A DNA stretch of 58,881 bases from an uncultured Faecalibaculum sp. (GTDB lineage Bacteria; Bacillota_I; Bacilli_A; Erysipelotrichales; Erysipelotrichaceae): assembly GCF_910588395.1 (NCBI RefSeq), contig NZ_CAJUPA010000012.1, forward strand, positions 1 to 58,881. The letters are read 5' to 3'. Shown in pieces: positions 33,231 through 40,524 of this stretch. The notes below the pieces were generated by a model. It had not been told where the DNA came from and ran no database searches. It saw nothing but the letters and a program-made list of their open reading frames with translations. Position numbers and translations under genes: made by a program. Position 1 is the stretch's first letter. Each line of letters begins with the position of its first letter.

Positions 33231-33707
33231 GATGGTTTTGTGCAGACATTCGCTGATGTAGCGGGGGCTGTATTCATGCGCCAGGTGCAGTCTGACCTGC
33301 TCCAGGACTTCGTCGCCGGAGGTCCGGTTCCGGAAACACTCCGAGGTGATCAGCTGGGCGAATGCATCCGCATCCATTTCGCTTTCCAGACTGCTGCAGG
33401 TTCTCTCATCCGGATCCAGACAGCCCTGCAGCCGCCACTCATTGCGCTCCTGCCAGATGTGGCGGAGGGAATGGGCGATTTTGAAATACGCCTCCCGGTC
33501 ATTCCGGTCCACATCCACATACAGCCGGCTCTGATGAGGCAGGCAGATCAGGGTGTTTCCGGCGTGGACCTGAAACGGCTGATCCAGAATCACATTGCCC
33601 TGCATGTCCACGAACCGTCCTTTTTCACGGATCATGACATCAGGCACTGGCATCTCCAGTACCCGGCAGACAAAACGGATATAGCGCGGACAGGGAATAC
33701 TCAGCAT
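33228..33707 (-). CDS. Hypothetical protein, possible degenerate ImmA/IrrE-like zincin
   Basis: A 159-residue protein not clearly recognised. It has a segment AYFKIAHSLRHIWQERNEW...ESEMDADAFAQLITSE that follows the layout of ImmA/IrrE peptidases (AHELGH...EADAFA), but the catalytic Glu of HExxH is replaced by Ser (HSLRH). If the relationship holds, it would be a catalytically dead member used for binding. The N-terminal half (RFVCRVLEMPVPDVMIREKGRFVDMQGNVILD) looks like a small beta domain. ATG 33707 has GAGAGAAC upstream; the 45-residue extension to 33842 is unsupported. It stands alone upstream of tilS with its own terminator. Confidence 0.5.
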   Translation of the reverse strand: MLSIPCPRYIRFVCRVLEMPVPDVMIREKGRFVDMQGNVILDQPFQVHAGNTLICLPHQSRLYVDVDRNDREAYFKIAHSLRHIWQERNEWRLQGCLDPDERTCSSLESEMDADAFAQLITSECFRNRTSGDEVLEQVRLHLAHEYSPRYISECLHKTI

Positions 33708-33893
33708 GTTCTCTCTCTTTCTTTCCCGACTGCTCTGTACTAGCAGCAGCCTTCCGATGGATGTCCCGCCGGTTTTCCGGGAAAAGAAAACAGGATCGGG
33801 ACCGGTCAGTTTTGACCTTGTTCTTCTCCTGTATTTAACCATTTATAAATCGTTCTGTCATTCTAACTGGCATGCTTGGCTTCTGTACCGGCA

Positions 33894-34958
33894 TCAACGG
33901 GTGGGAAGCACCCGTTTGGCCATCCGTTTCATCCTGCGGTACAGCCCGATCAGCGGATGAAATTTCTCGCTGATCATCGCCGACTTCTCAATGAACAGCT
34001 CCACCACCACCAGAATCGCCAGCATGACGAAGAACCCCATGTTCCGGTTGAGCAGATACACATAAGCCGACAAACCGAACAGCGCTGTCAGACCGCACAT
34101 GATCAGCACCGTGTTCCGGTGCCCGTATCGGGCCATCAGCAGGTGATGAATGTGGCTTTTGTCCGCCTGGGAAAACTTCATGCCTTTCAGCGTCCGGCGC
34201 AGGATCGCCGAAAGCGTGTCAATGATGGGAATCATCAGCAGCAGGATGGGGAGAGCCAGGGTCATGATGGTGCTGGATTTGAATCCCATCAGGGAGATGG
34301 CAGAGATCATGAAGCCCAGAAACAGCGAGCCGCAGTCTCCCATGAAAATGCTGGCGGGATAGGAATTGAACACGAGAAATCCCAGGGTGGCGCCGGCCAG
34401 CAGGAAGCAGATCGTGATCACGTCCGGGCGCCGGTCTATCATGGCCAGACAGCCGGTGACCACCAGAATGATCACCGACATGCCGCCGGCCAGACCGTCC
34501 AGACCATCAATCAGGTTTACGGCGTTGGTAATGCCGCAGACCCAGAGGATGGTGAAGAGAAAGGACACGAATCCGAAGTCAATCCGGATCCCGAAAGGCA
34601 GCCGCAGCACATCCACCTGCACGCCGCTGGCAATCAGCACCAGTGCCGCCACGGCTTCCAGGGCAAGTTTCACCACCGGTTTGATGTCAATGAGGTCATC
34701 CACCAGCCCGGTGAAAAACATCACGCTGCCACCGGCCAGGATTCCGAAGACGGCCCGGTCCGCATGAACGAACACCGCCGCGCAGATCATGAACGCCAGA
34801 TAAATGGCCACACCGCCGATGCGGGAAATGAGGCCGTGGTGCACCGTGCGCTTGTTTTCCTGTGCGTAGGCTTTGCAGATGACAGAGTATTTTTTCACCA
34901 GCGGCGTGAGAGCCACGGAGATCAGAAACGGCAGTACATAGAGACTTGCTTCAGGCAT
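33894..34958 (-). CDS. tagO: MraY/WecA/TagO family undecaprenyl-phosphate sugar-1-phosphate transferase
   Basis: A 354-residue polytopic membrane enzyme of the TagO/WecA group, which moves GlcNAc-1-phosphate from UDP-GlcNAc to undecaprenyl phosphate as the first step of teichoic acid or surface polysaccharide synthesis. Motifs: VDDLIDIKP (Asp87-Asp88), NAVNLIDGLDGLAGG (Asp151, Asp154), FMGDCGSLFLG and the HIHH cytoplasmic motif in DKSHIHHLL. Its start overlaps the stop of the MreB-like gene. It ends the rnmV-to-tagO gene run. Confidence 0.92.
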   Translation of the reverse strand: MPEASLYVLPFLISVALTPLVKKYSVICKAYAQENKRTVHHGLISRIGGVAIYLAFMICAAVFVHADRAVFGILAGGSVMFFTGLVDDLIDIKPVVKLALEAVAALVLIASGVQVDVLRLPFGIRIDFGFVSFLFTILWVCGITNAVNLIDGLDGLAGGMSVIILVVTGCLAMIDRRPDVITICFLLAGATLGFLVFNSYPASIFMGDCGSLFLGFMISAISLMGFKSSTIMTLALPILLLMIPIIDTLSAILRRTLKGMKFSQADKSHIHHLLMARYGHRNTVLIMCGLTALFGLSAYVYLLNRNMGFFVMLAILVVVELFIEKSAMISEKFHPLIGLYRRMKRMAKRVLPTR

Positions 34959-35898
34959 CTTCCTGCTCCCTTCTAACCGGATATCCCAGGGTTTCCACCA
35001 GTGTCTGGGGAAGGCCGAAGCAGGAGGCCAGGGTGCCCCGCAGCGTCAGCCCTTCTGTCATGAACCGCTCCCGGGCTTCCAGACTGGCAGTTTCCAGCAC
35101 ACTGCCGGTCCAGGACACGATCTGGTCAATGACCGGCTTCATCCCGGGCCACAGGGACGAAGCCCGGATTTTGACAGTTTCATATTCCCCGTACCGGTTC
35201 ATGCCGCTGACTTCCAGCAGCGGATTGTGTCCCTGCCACAAAGCCTGGGACGCGGCCAGCCGCAGAGCCCTGGCGTCTTCCAGATGCAGCAGACAGCGGG
35301 TCTGTCTGGCAGCGAGCTGCTGTATATCTTCATCCATGGCTCTGCCTCCGAAGAGAATGAACTGGCCTTTGACCAGTTTCCCGCCAATGAAAAGTCCCAG
35401 TTCCGTGCCGGCATAGCCGGTCTGAATCACCATCCGGGTGTCATTGGCCTGGAGCCGGGGCACAAACCGGACTTTTCTGGCGCCAGCCTCCAGTCCGGTT
35501 TTCTTCCACTGTTCTTTTTCTTCCTGGGTGATGTTCTGCCGGGTCCGGATTTCCAGGCAGGGAGACAGGAAGCGTTCAAAGGCTCCTGCCTGCCGCAGCA
35601 GCAGACTGATCAGTGCCGCGCTTTCCCGTCCGGGGCGTTCCTGATCAAAAGGATGCCACACTTTGTAGTTCCGGGGATTGTCGTAGAGCCGCTTCATGGC
35701 GTCTTCTCCCAGCCAGATCTGCCCGGCCTGGTCCTCTCCTGCCAGAGAGCGGACGGAGACAGTCCTGGGCAGGCCGGCAGTGCCTGGTGCCTCTGCTGCG
35801 GCAGCCGGGCTGCTGCTCTGGTCTGCGGCTCTGGCGGGCACATGCAGTGTGCAGACATCTGCACCGGGGTCCAGACTGTACCAGGTATCGAAAATCAT
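34951..35898 (-). CDS. Highly divergent MreB-like protein
   Basis: A 315-residue protein whose layout follows MreB/Mbl: IWLGEDAMKRLYDNPRNYKVWHPF corresponds to the MreB stretch VGEEAKEML...PLKDGVI, IQTGYAGTELGLFIGGKLVKGQFILFGGRAMDEDIQQL to the DIGGGTTEVA...GGDEMDEAI segment, and PLLEVSGMNRYGEYETVKIRASSL to the domain with the GLP motif. Yet the ATP-binding phosphate loops (DLGTAN, DIGGGTT, GGGALL) are not conserved, so nucleotide hydrolysis is doubtful. The N-terminus contains an Ala/Pro/Ser-rich insert. It sits directly after a DUF1146 gene, the usual neighbour of mreB homologues. The ATG overlaps the DUF1146 stop. Confidence 0.65.
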   Translation of the reverse strand: MIFDTWYSLDPGADVCTLHVPARAADQSSSPAAAAEAPGTAGLPRTVSVRSLAGEDQAGQIWLGEDAMKRLYDNPRNYKVWHPFDQERPGRESAALISLLLRQAGAFERFLSPCLEIRTRQNITQEEKEQWKKTGLEAGARKVRFVPRLQANDTRMVIQTGYAGTELGLFIGGKLVKGQFILFGGRAMDEDIQQLAARQTRCLLHLEDARALRLAASQALWQGHNPLLEVSGMNRYGEYETVKIRASSLWPGMKPVIDQIVSWTGSVLETASLEARERFMTEGLTLRGTLASCFGLPQTLVETLGYPVRREQEDA

Positions 35899-36104
35899 CG
35901 CGAGAACCCGTTCAGCACCGTCAGGGAGAGAATGGCCTGGCTGGCCAGGTAACCCATGATCAGGGAAACCAGGAAGAGAAAGATCAGCGCTTTCTGCCGG
36001 TCCGGGTGTTTCCACAGCGCATCGAACCGCATGCCCCAAAGCGCGTAGAAAGACAGACCGAAACACACCAGAAACAGGGCAAACTGCAGCAGGGCGTAGC
36101 TCAT
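35895..36104 (-). CDS. DUF1146 family small membrane protein
   Basis: A 69-residue protein with two membrane helices (residues about 3-25 and 38-62) separated by the loop MRFDALWKHPDRQKA, the hallmark arrangement of the DUF1146 (YwzB) family, found in Firmicutes next to ATP synthase or mreB/mbl genes. Its ATG overlaps the ispE stop codon and has AAGGAG six bases upstream. Function unknown; its place before the MreB-like gene suggests a cell-envelope link. Confidence 0.75.
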   Translation of the reverse strand: MSYALLQFALFLVCFGLSFYALWGMRFDALWKHPDRQKALIFLFLVSLIMGYLASQAILSLTVLNGFSR

Positions 36105-36985
36105 GAGCGGCTCCTTCCTGATCCTCTGGTCCCGTGACTGCTTCCCGCGGTGACCACCTGCACAAAGGGATGGCGGTGCTTCAGCACCAGCGCGGCGTTT
36201 TCCAGCACCTCCTGATCCACGGAAAAGCCCATCATGGCGGAGCCGGATCCGGTCATCATTACCCGCACCAGGCCCAGTTCCGTCATTTCCTCCCGCAGGG
36301 ATTCCAGTTCCGGCACCAGGGCCATCGCCGCGGGTTCCAGGCTGTTGACCATGGTGGACAGCAGCAGTTCCTCATTGCGGCTGACCAGCGCTTCTTCCAC
36401 CATGTCAATGTCATGCATTTCCGTGCGGGATTCATGCCACTTTTCGAACGCCGCCGGGGTGCTGACGCCGGCTTCCGGCTTCACCAGCAGCAGATCGAAT
36501 TCCCAGTCCGTGTCAATGGGATGGATGATCTCCCCGATTCCCTGCACCCGGCTGGTGCGCCCGGCAATGCAGAAAGGCACATCCGCACCGACCCGGGCAC
36601 CCAGGGCGTACAAAGCGGATTCGGACAGACCCAGATGTTCCAGACGGTTCAGCGCCTTCATCAGCGCCGCGGCATCTGCGCTGCCCCCGGCCAGTCCAGC
36701 CTGCTCGGGGATGCGCTTGGTGACATGAATGTCATAGGCGCCGATGTTTTTTCCCTGCGCAGCTGCATAGTCCCGCAGCACCTCCAGGGCTCTGGTCAGG
36801 GTGTTGTCCGCCGGCAGCGGACTGTCGCAGGTGATGTGATCGGTCGAGGTGGAAGAAGGCGTGATTTCCAGGGTGTCTCTCAGAGACACCGGGGCCATGA
36901 CCATATCCAGTTCGTGATACCCGTCCGCCCGCTGCCGCACCACGTCAAGGGCGAGGTTCACCTTTGCATTTGCGTATATCTTCAT
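36101..36985 (-). CDS. ispE: 4-diphosphocytidyl-2-C-methyl-D-erythritol kinase
   Basis: A 294-residue GHMP kinase of the MEP isoprenoid pathway, phosphorylating CDP-methylerythritol. Motifs: NAKVNLALDVVRQRADGYHELDMVM near the N-terminus, the ATP loop PEQAGLAGGSADAAALM, and the C-terminal VRVMMTGSGSAMMGF. I start it at ATG 36985 after GAGGAG; an upstream ATG at 36997 overlaps that site. The C-terminal Arg/Ser/Gly tail (GSSHGTRGSGRSRS) is extra. Overlaps rsmA at its 5' side and DUF1146 at its 3' side. Confidence 0.95.
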   Translation of the reverse strand: MKIYANAKVNLALDVVRQRADGYHELDMVMAPVSLRDTLEITPSSTSTDHITCDSPLPADNTLTRALEVLRDYAAAQGKNIGAYDIHVTKRIPEQAGLAGGSADAAALMKALNRLEHLGLSESALYALGARVGADVPFCIAGRTSRVQGIGEIIHPIDTDWEFDLLLVKPEAGVSTPAAFEKWHESRTEMHDIDMVEEALVSRNEELLLSTMVNSLEPAAMALVPELESLREEMTELGLVRVMMTGSGSAMMGFSVDQEVLENAALVLKHRHPFVQVVTAGSSHGTRGSGRSRS

Positions 36986-37826
36986 AATTCTCCTCATACA
37001 GGCGGATAAACGTGTCCAGATCCAGATTCTGAGCCCGGGCAGAGGAATCGATCCCGGCCCGTTCCAGAATGGCGGCGGTCAGTTCCTTGTCCTGCAGCCA
37101 CTGCCGCAGGTTGTTGGAAATGGTTTTCCGGCGCTGCACAAAACAGGCTTTCACCATTTCGAGGAACAGCTTTTCGTCCCGCACAGGATGGTCTTTGATG
37201 AAATCGAAACGAACCACCGCCGAATCCACATTGGGCCGGGGGCTGAACACCTGCCGGGAGACATCCATGACTTTCTTCACATGGGTGCGGTAGCGGGTGA
37301 TCACCGACAGGGCATTGTAGTCGGCTGTGCCCGGACCGGCGGTAAAACGGTCCGCCACTTCTTTCTGCATCATGGCTGTGACGCTGGAGATGTCCGCATC
37401 GGATTCAAACAGCCGGAACAGGATCGGTGTGGTGATGTAATAAGGAAGGTTGCTGGCAAAGCGCACGTTCTGCCCGGGTTTGCGGAACTGCGCGATGATG
37501 TCTTCCACCGGCGCATCCAGAAAATCCTGCAGGATCACAGTCAGATTGTCGGCTCCCAGTTCCGCCTGCAGGATCTCCGGCAGCCGGGGATCCACTTCGA
37601 AGGCCACCACCCGGTCGGCTTTTTCGCAGAGAAACTGAGTCAACGCCCCGATACCCGGACCGATTTCAAATACCAGATCGCCGGGATCGTCAATGGCGCT
37701 GCGGGCGATTTTCTCCACCACACCGGGTTCCGTGATGAAATTCTGTCCGAATTTCTTTTTGGCCTGCAGACCATAGCGGTCCTGAATTTCTCTTGTCCGT
37801 TTAACTGTGGCAATTGCTTCCTGCAT
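36945..37826 (-). CDS. rsmA: 16S rRNA dimethyladenosine transferase (KsgA)
   Basis: A 293-residue SAM-dependent enzyme that dimethylates A1518 and A1519 of 16S rRNA. FGQNFI precedes motif I EIGPGIGALT (54-63), the acidic FEVDPRL follows, and the catalytic NLPYYITTP begins at 126. The C-terminal helical domain contains KACFVQRRKTISNNL. The start overlaps the end of rnmV, the classical Firmicutes neighbour. The 3' end overlaps ispE by 41 bp. Confidence 0.97.
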   Translation of the reverse strand: MQEAIATVKRTREIQDRYGLQAKKKFGQNFITEPGVVEKIARSAIDDPGDLVFEIGPGIGALTQFLCEKADRVVAFEVDPRLPEILQAELGADNLTVILQDFLDAPVEDIIAQFRKPGQNVRFASNLPYYITTPILFRLFESDADISSVTAMMQKEVADRFTAGPGTADYNALSVITRYRTHVKKVMDVSRQVFSPRPNVDSAVVRFDFIKDHPVRDEKLFLEMVKACFVQRRKTISNNLRQWLQDKELTAAILERAGIDSSARAQNLDLDTFIRLYEENYEDIRKCKGEPRP

Positions 37827-38364
37827 CCTGCACCAGCCTTTCCGCTTCTTCTTTGGTGATTCCCAGCAGATTCATCCGCTTCCAGCAGGTCTTCGCGTTG
37901 CAGGGACCAAGATGGAACGCCCTGCAGGCTGCTTCCCGCTTTTTTCTGTCCCCGCAAAGGCCCAGGTCCAGAAACTCTGCCCAGGAAATCGTGTTTTCCG
38001 GCCGCTTTGTGAAGGTGACACAGGCAGCCAGAGCCGCTTCCAGATCTTCTTTCTGCGCATGTTCCACCCCGACTTTCCGGGTGGTTCTGGCTTTTGCCTT
38101 CAGGATGAACACCTGTCCGGCTTCCGGAACTGCCTCCATGATTTTCCGCCGGATTCGCTCTCCGGGCCCATCAGGATCTGTAAAGACGATGATGCCCCGG
38201 GTCCGGGCCGCTTCCCGAATCAGTTCCAGGGTCTCCGGACTCAGCCTGCCGCCGTCTGTTTCGATGGTATCGCAGTCAAAACAGCTTTTTAGCCGGGCTG
38301 TATCATTTTTTCCTTCCACCACAATGACCTGTGAAATGTGGGTCAACGGTTCACTTTTCTCCAT
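37801..38364 (-). CDS. rnmV: Ribonuclease M5
   Basis: A 187-residue Toprim-domain ribonuclease that matures 5S rRNA with the help of L18. The Toprim Glu is in VIVVEGKNDTARLK and the DxD in VFTDPDGPGERIRRKI. The typical GVEHA motif follows, then the C-terminal helix-rich domain with LGLCGDRKKREAACRAFHLGPCNAKTCWKRMNLLGIT. ATG 38364 lies eight bases after AAGGAG. First gene of the rnmV-rsmA-ispE-DUF1146-MreB-like-tagO run. Confidence 0.94.
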   Translation of the reverse strand: MEKSEPLTHISQVIVVEGKNDTARLKSCFDCDTIETDGGRLSPETLELIREAARTRGIIVFTDPDGPGERIRRKIMEAVPEAGQVFILKAKARTTRKVGVEHAQKEDLEAALAACVTFTKRPENTISWAEFLDLGLCGDRKKREAACRAFHLGPCNAKTCWKRMNLLGITKEEAERLVQDAGSNCHS

Positions 38365-38403
38365 AAACGGCACTCCTTTTCCGGTGTTGTCGGTCTGCAG
38401 CCC

Positions 38404-39267
38404 TCAGACTGTGCCATGGGGCGCAATGAATCCTTCCCCATGGACAGAGTTGACATCGCTGACGATGATGAAAGCCGATTTGTCCAGCGCCAGCACGCCC
38501 TGTTCCAGCTGCGGATACTGCGTGCGGGCAATGACGCACATCACCACCGGGCGGCTGGTTTCGGTATAGCCGCCCCGGGATGACAGCAGCGTCACGCCCC
38601 GTTCCAGATCATTCAGGACAAACTGCCGGACTTCCTCCCATTTGTCGGTGATGATCATGACATTCTGCGAAGGCTGGGAGCCCAGCATGATGGTGCGGTT
38701 GATCATGTAGCCGGAGACAAACACGGAAATCAGACCCACCAGTGCGGCCTGCAGTCCATAGCTGACAATGCCCAGAGCCACGGTAAGGCCGTCAATGATC
38801 ATGACTGCGTCGCCTTCCTTGATGGGCGTGTATTTGGCCAGGATCAGAGCCGGAATGTCCATGCCACCGGTGGAGGCACCGGTGCGGAACACCAGGCCCA
38901 GTGCCAGGCCGCACAGGAAGCCGGAGTAGATGGAAGCCACCCAGGTTTCCATGAGGAAATAATCCGGCGGAAAACAGGTGCCGGCGACCCAGGTGAACAG
39001 ATTGACGAATACCGGGTACAGAATGGCAGAGAGAATCGTGTTCATCGCGAACTTCTTGCCCAGGGCAATCGCTCCCAGAATAAACAGGCCGATGGTCAGA
39101 ATATTGATCATGGCAATCGTGGGAATGTGCAGCAGGGGATACAGAGCCACGGAAACACCGGCTACGCCGCCGGTCAGGATTTCATTGGGGACAATGAGGA
39201 AGGCCACGGCTGCCGCAAGAAGCGCATTGCCGGCGACCACCATACCCAGAGAAACAATCTTCTTCAT
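38404..39267 (-). CDS. YitT family membrane protein (DUF161/DUF2179)
   Basis: A 287-residue protein with five membrane helices (DUF161, residues about 5-200; GVAGVSVALYPLLHIPTIAMINILTIGLFILG) and a cytoplasmic C-terminal DUF2179 domain (ERGVTLLSSRGGYTETSRPVVMCVIARTQYPQLEQGVLALDKSAFIIVSDVNSVHGEGF). Physiological role unknown; the family is very common in Firmicutes. I start it at ATG 39267 (MKKIVSLGM) with a weak GAAAG site. Separated from rnmV by 39 bp. Confidence 0.85.
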   Translation of the reverse strand: MKKIVSLGMVVAGNALLAAAVAFLIVPNEILTGGVAGVSVALYPLLHIPTIAMINILTIGLFILGAIALGKKFAMNTILSAILYPVFVNLFTWVAGTCFPPDYFLMETWVASIYSGFLCGLALGLVFRTGASTGGMDIPALILAKYTPIKEGDAVMIIDGLTVALGIVSYGLQAALVGLISVFVSGYMINRTIMLGSQPSQNVMIITDKWEEVRQFVLNDLERGVTLLSSRGGYTETSRPVVMCVIARTQYPQLEQGVLALDKSAFIIVSDVNSVHGEGFIAPHGTV

Positions 39268-39445
39268 AACTTTCAGTATAGCATGCACCCACAGAAGGGA
39301 CAGGCAGAGTGTCCGGGGCGCAGCCAGGAGCTTCTTTTGATGCGGAAAGCAGACGGGTCTGATATGTGCGGATGCAGTCTGGCCGGAAACGAACAGCAGG
39401 GATGCTCCTGAAGGAACATCCCTGCCTGATGATCTGTGCTGTGAT

Positions 39446-40447
39446 TCAGTTTCCGGCAGCGGTTTTGCGGCGCATTTCCGCCAGGAGACGGTCGTAGTTC
39501 GGTCCGAAATCCAGGGCCTTTTCCACATCCTGGCGGCGTCCCTGTCTTTTCAGCCACGCAAACAGGGCCTGAGATTCCTGACGGCCTGTGCGGATCCCTT
39601 TCTGAATGCCTTTCTGAATGCCGCTGCTTTCTCCTTTTTCATACATGATGACCTGCGTCATATACATGACATCCACCTCCTTTTTCTCCTTTGAAGTCAG
39701 CCTGATCCCGCGGGAAGCGAGAAACCGGTAATCCGGCTTCTCCCGGTAAAACAGATGACAGAGCAGCTGCTGCAGTTCGGTCCGGTTGTCCGTCTCTCCG
39801 TCAAATTCCACAAAACAGACAGCCTGAGAAGCTGTATTTCTTCCTGCCTGCATCCGTTTTTCTCTGCTTTCAGTATACCATCGCTTCGGATTCTTCAGAT
39901 ACCGGTTCAGATCCTGCGCATTGCCGCTCCAGGGCAGATAATACGGCGGTCGCGGGAGGGTGCCGGGCTTCACAGGCAGCAGCCAGACAGAAATCACCTG
40001 CGGCGAATACTCATACAGTTTTGCGTGATATCCCCTGGCTGCCAGACCGGCTGCATACATACCGGAGCGTTTGGGCAGTGAATAGGGCAGATCCTGCTCC
40101 CGCTGCATTTCATCATTCACCAGATACCGGGATGGAACCATATTTTCCTGATCTGGAAGCGGGAGGCAGTACTGCACCACTGAATCTCCATGGAGCACAT
40201 GCCCGCCCTGCCAGATCTCCTCATTGCGCAATGTCAGCAGCTCTTCATGATCCTTCTGTGCATACTGCACCAGCTCACGGATGGAAAAGTGGTGAAACTC
40301 CGGGTGAACGAGCCGGATAATGGCCGCATTGATCACCGGAATTGCAATCACAGACTTGAATGCCTGATCATAGCTGCGTTTTCCTTTGCCGCTTTTTCTG
40401 CTTCCGGCTTTTCCTTTCCTGTTTTTTCGGGTATCTTTCCTCTTCAT
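39446..40447 (-). CDS. Rpn/YhgA-like family protein, divergent
   Basis: A 333-residue protein resembling PD-(D/E)XK family transposase-like proteins by its tail: MTQVIMYEKGESSGIQKGIQKGIRTGRQESQALFAWLKRQGRRQDVEKAL, and by DYRFLASRGIRLTSKEKKEVDVMYMTQ. The N-terminus is very basic (KRKDTRKNRKGKAGSRKSGKGKR). The nuclease core is less obvious than in the gene at 263: QGGHVLHGDSVVQYCLPLPD and AKLYEYSPQVISVWLLPV occupy its place. It may be inactive or a diverged subgroup. It precedes (downstream of) the DUF2075 helicase on the same strand. Confidence 0.55.
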   Translation of the reverse strand: MKRKDTRKNRKGKAGSRKSGKGKRSYDQAFKSVIAIPVINAAIIRLVHPEFHHFSIRELVQYAQKDHEELLTLRNEEIWQGGHVLHGDSVVQYCLPLPDQENMVPSRYLVNDEMQREQDLPYSLPKRSGMYAAGLAARGYHAKLYEYSPQVISVWLLPVKPGTLPRPPYYLPWSGNAQDLNRYLKNPKRWYTESREKRMQAGRNTASQAVCFVEFDGETDNRTELQQLLCHLFYREKPDYRFLASRGIRLTSKEKKEVDVMYMTQVIMYEKGESSGIQKGIQKGIRTGRQESQALFAWLKRQGRRQDVEKALDFGPNYDRLLAEMRRKTAAGN

Positions 40448-40524
40448 TGTCTTCCGGCATCCTTCCCTCCTCCTTATATGTTTTCTTCCTTTCTGCTGAT
40501 GCTCTTCGCAGACGCATCCGGTTT

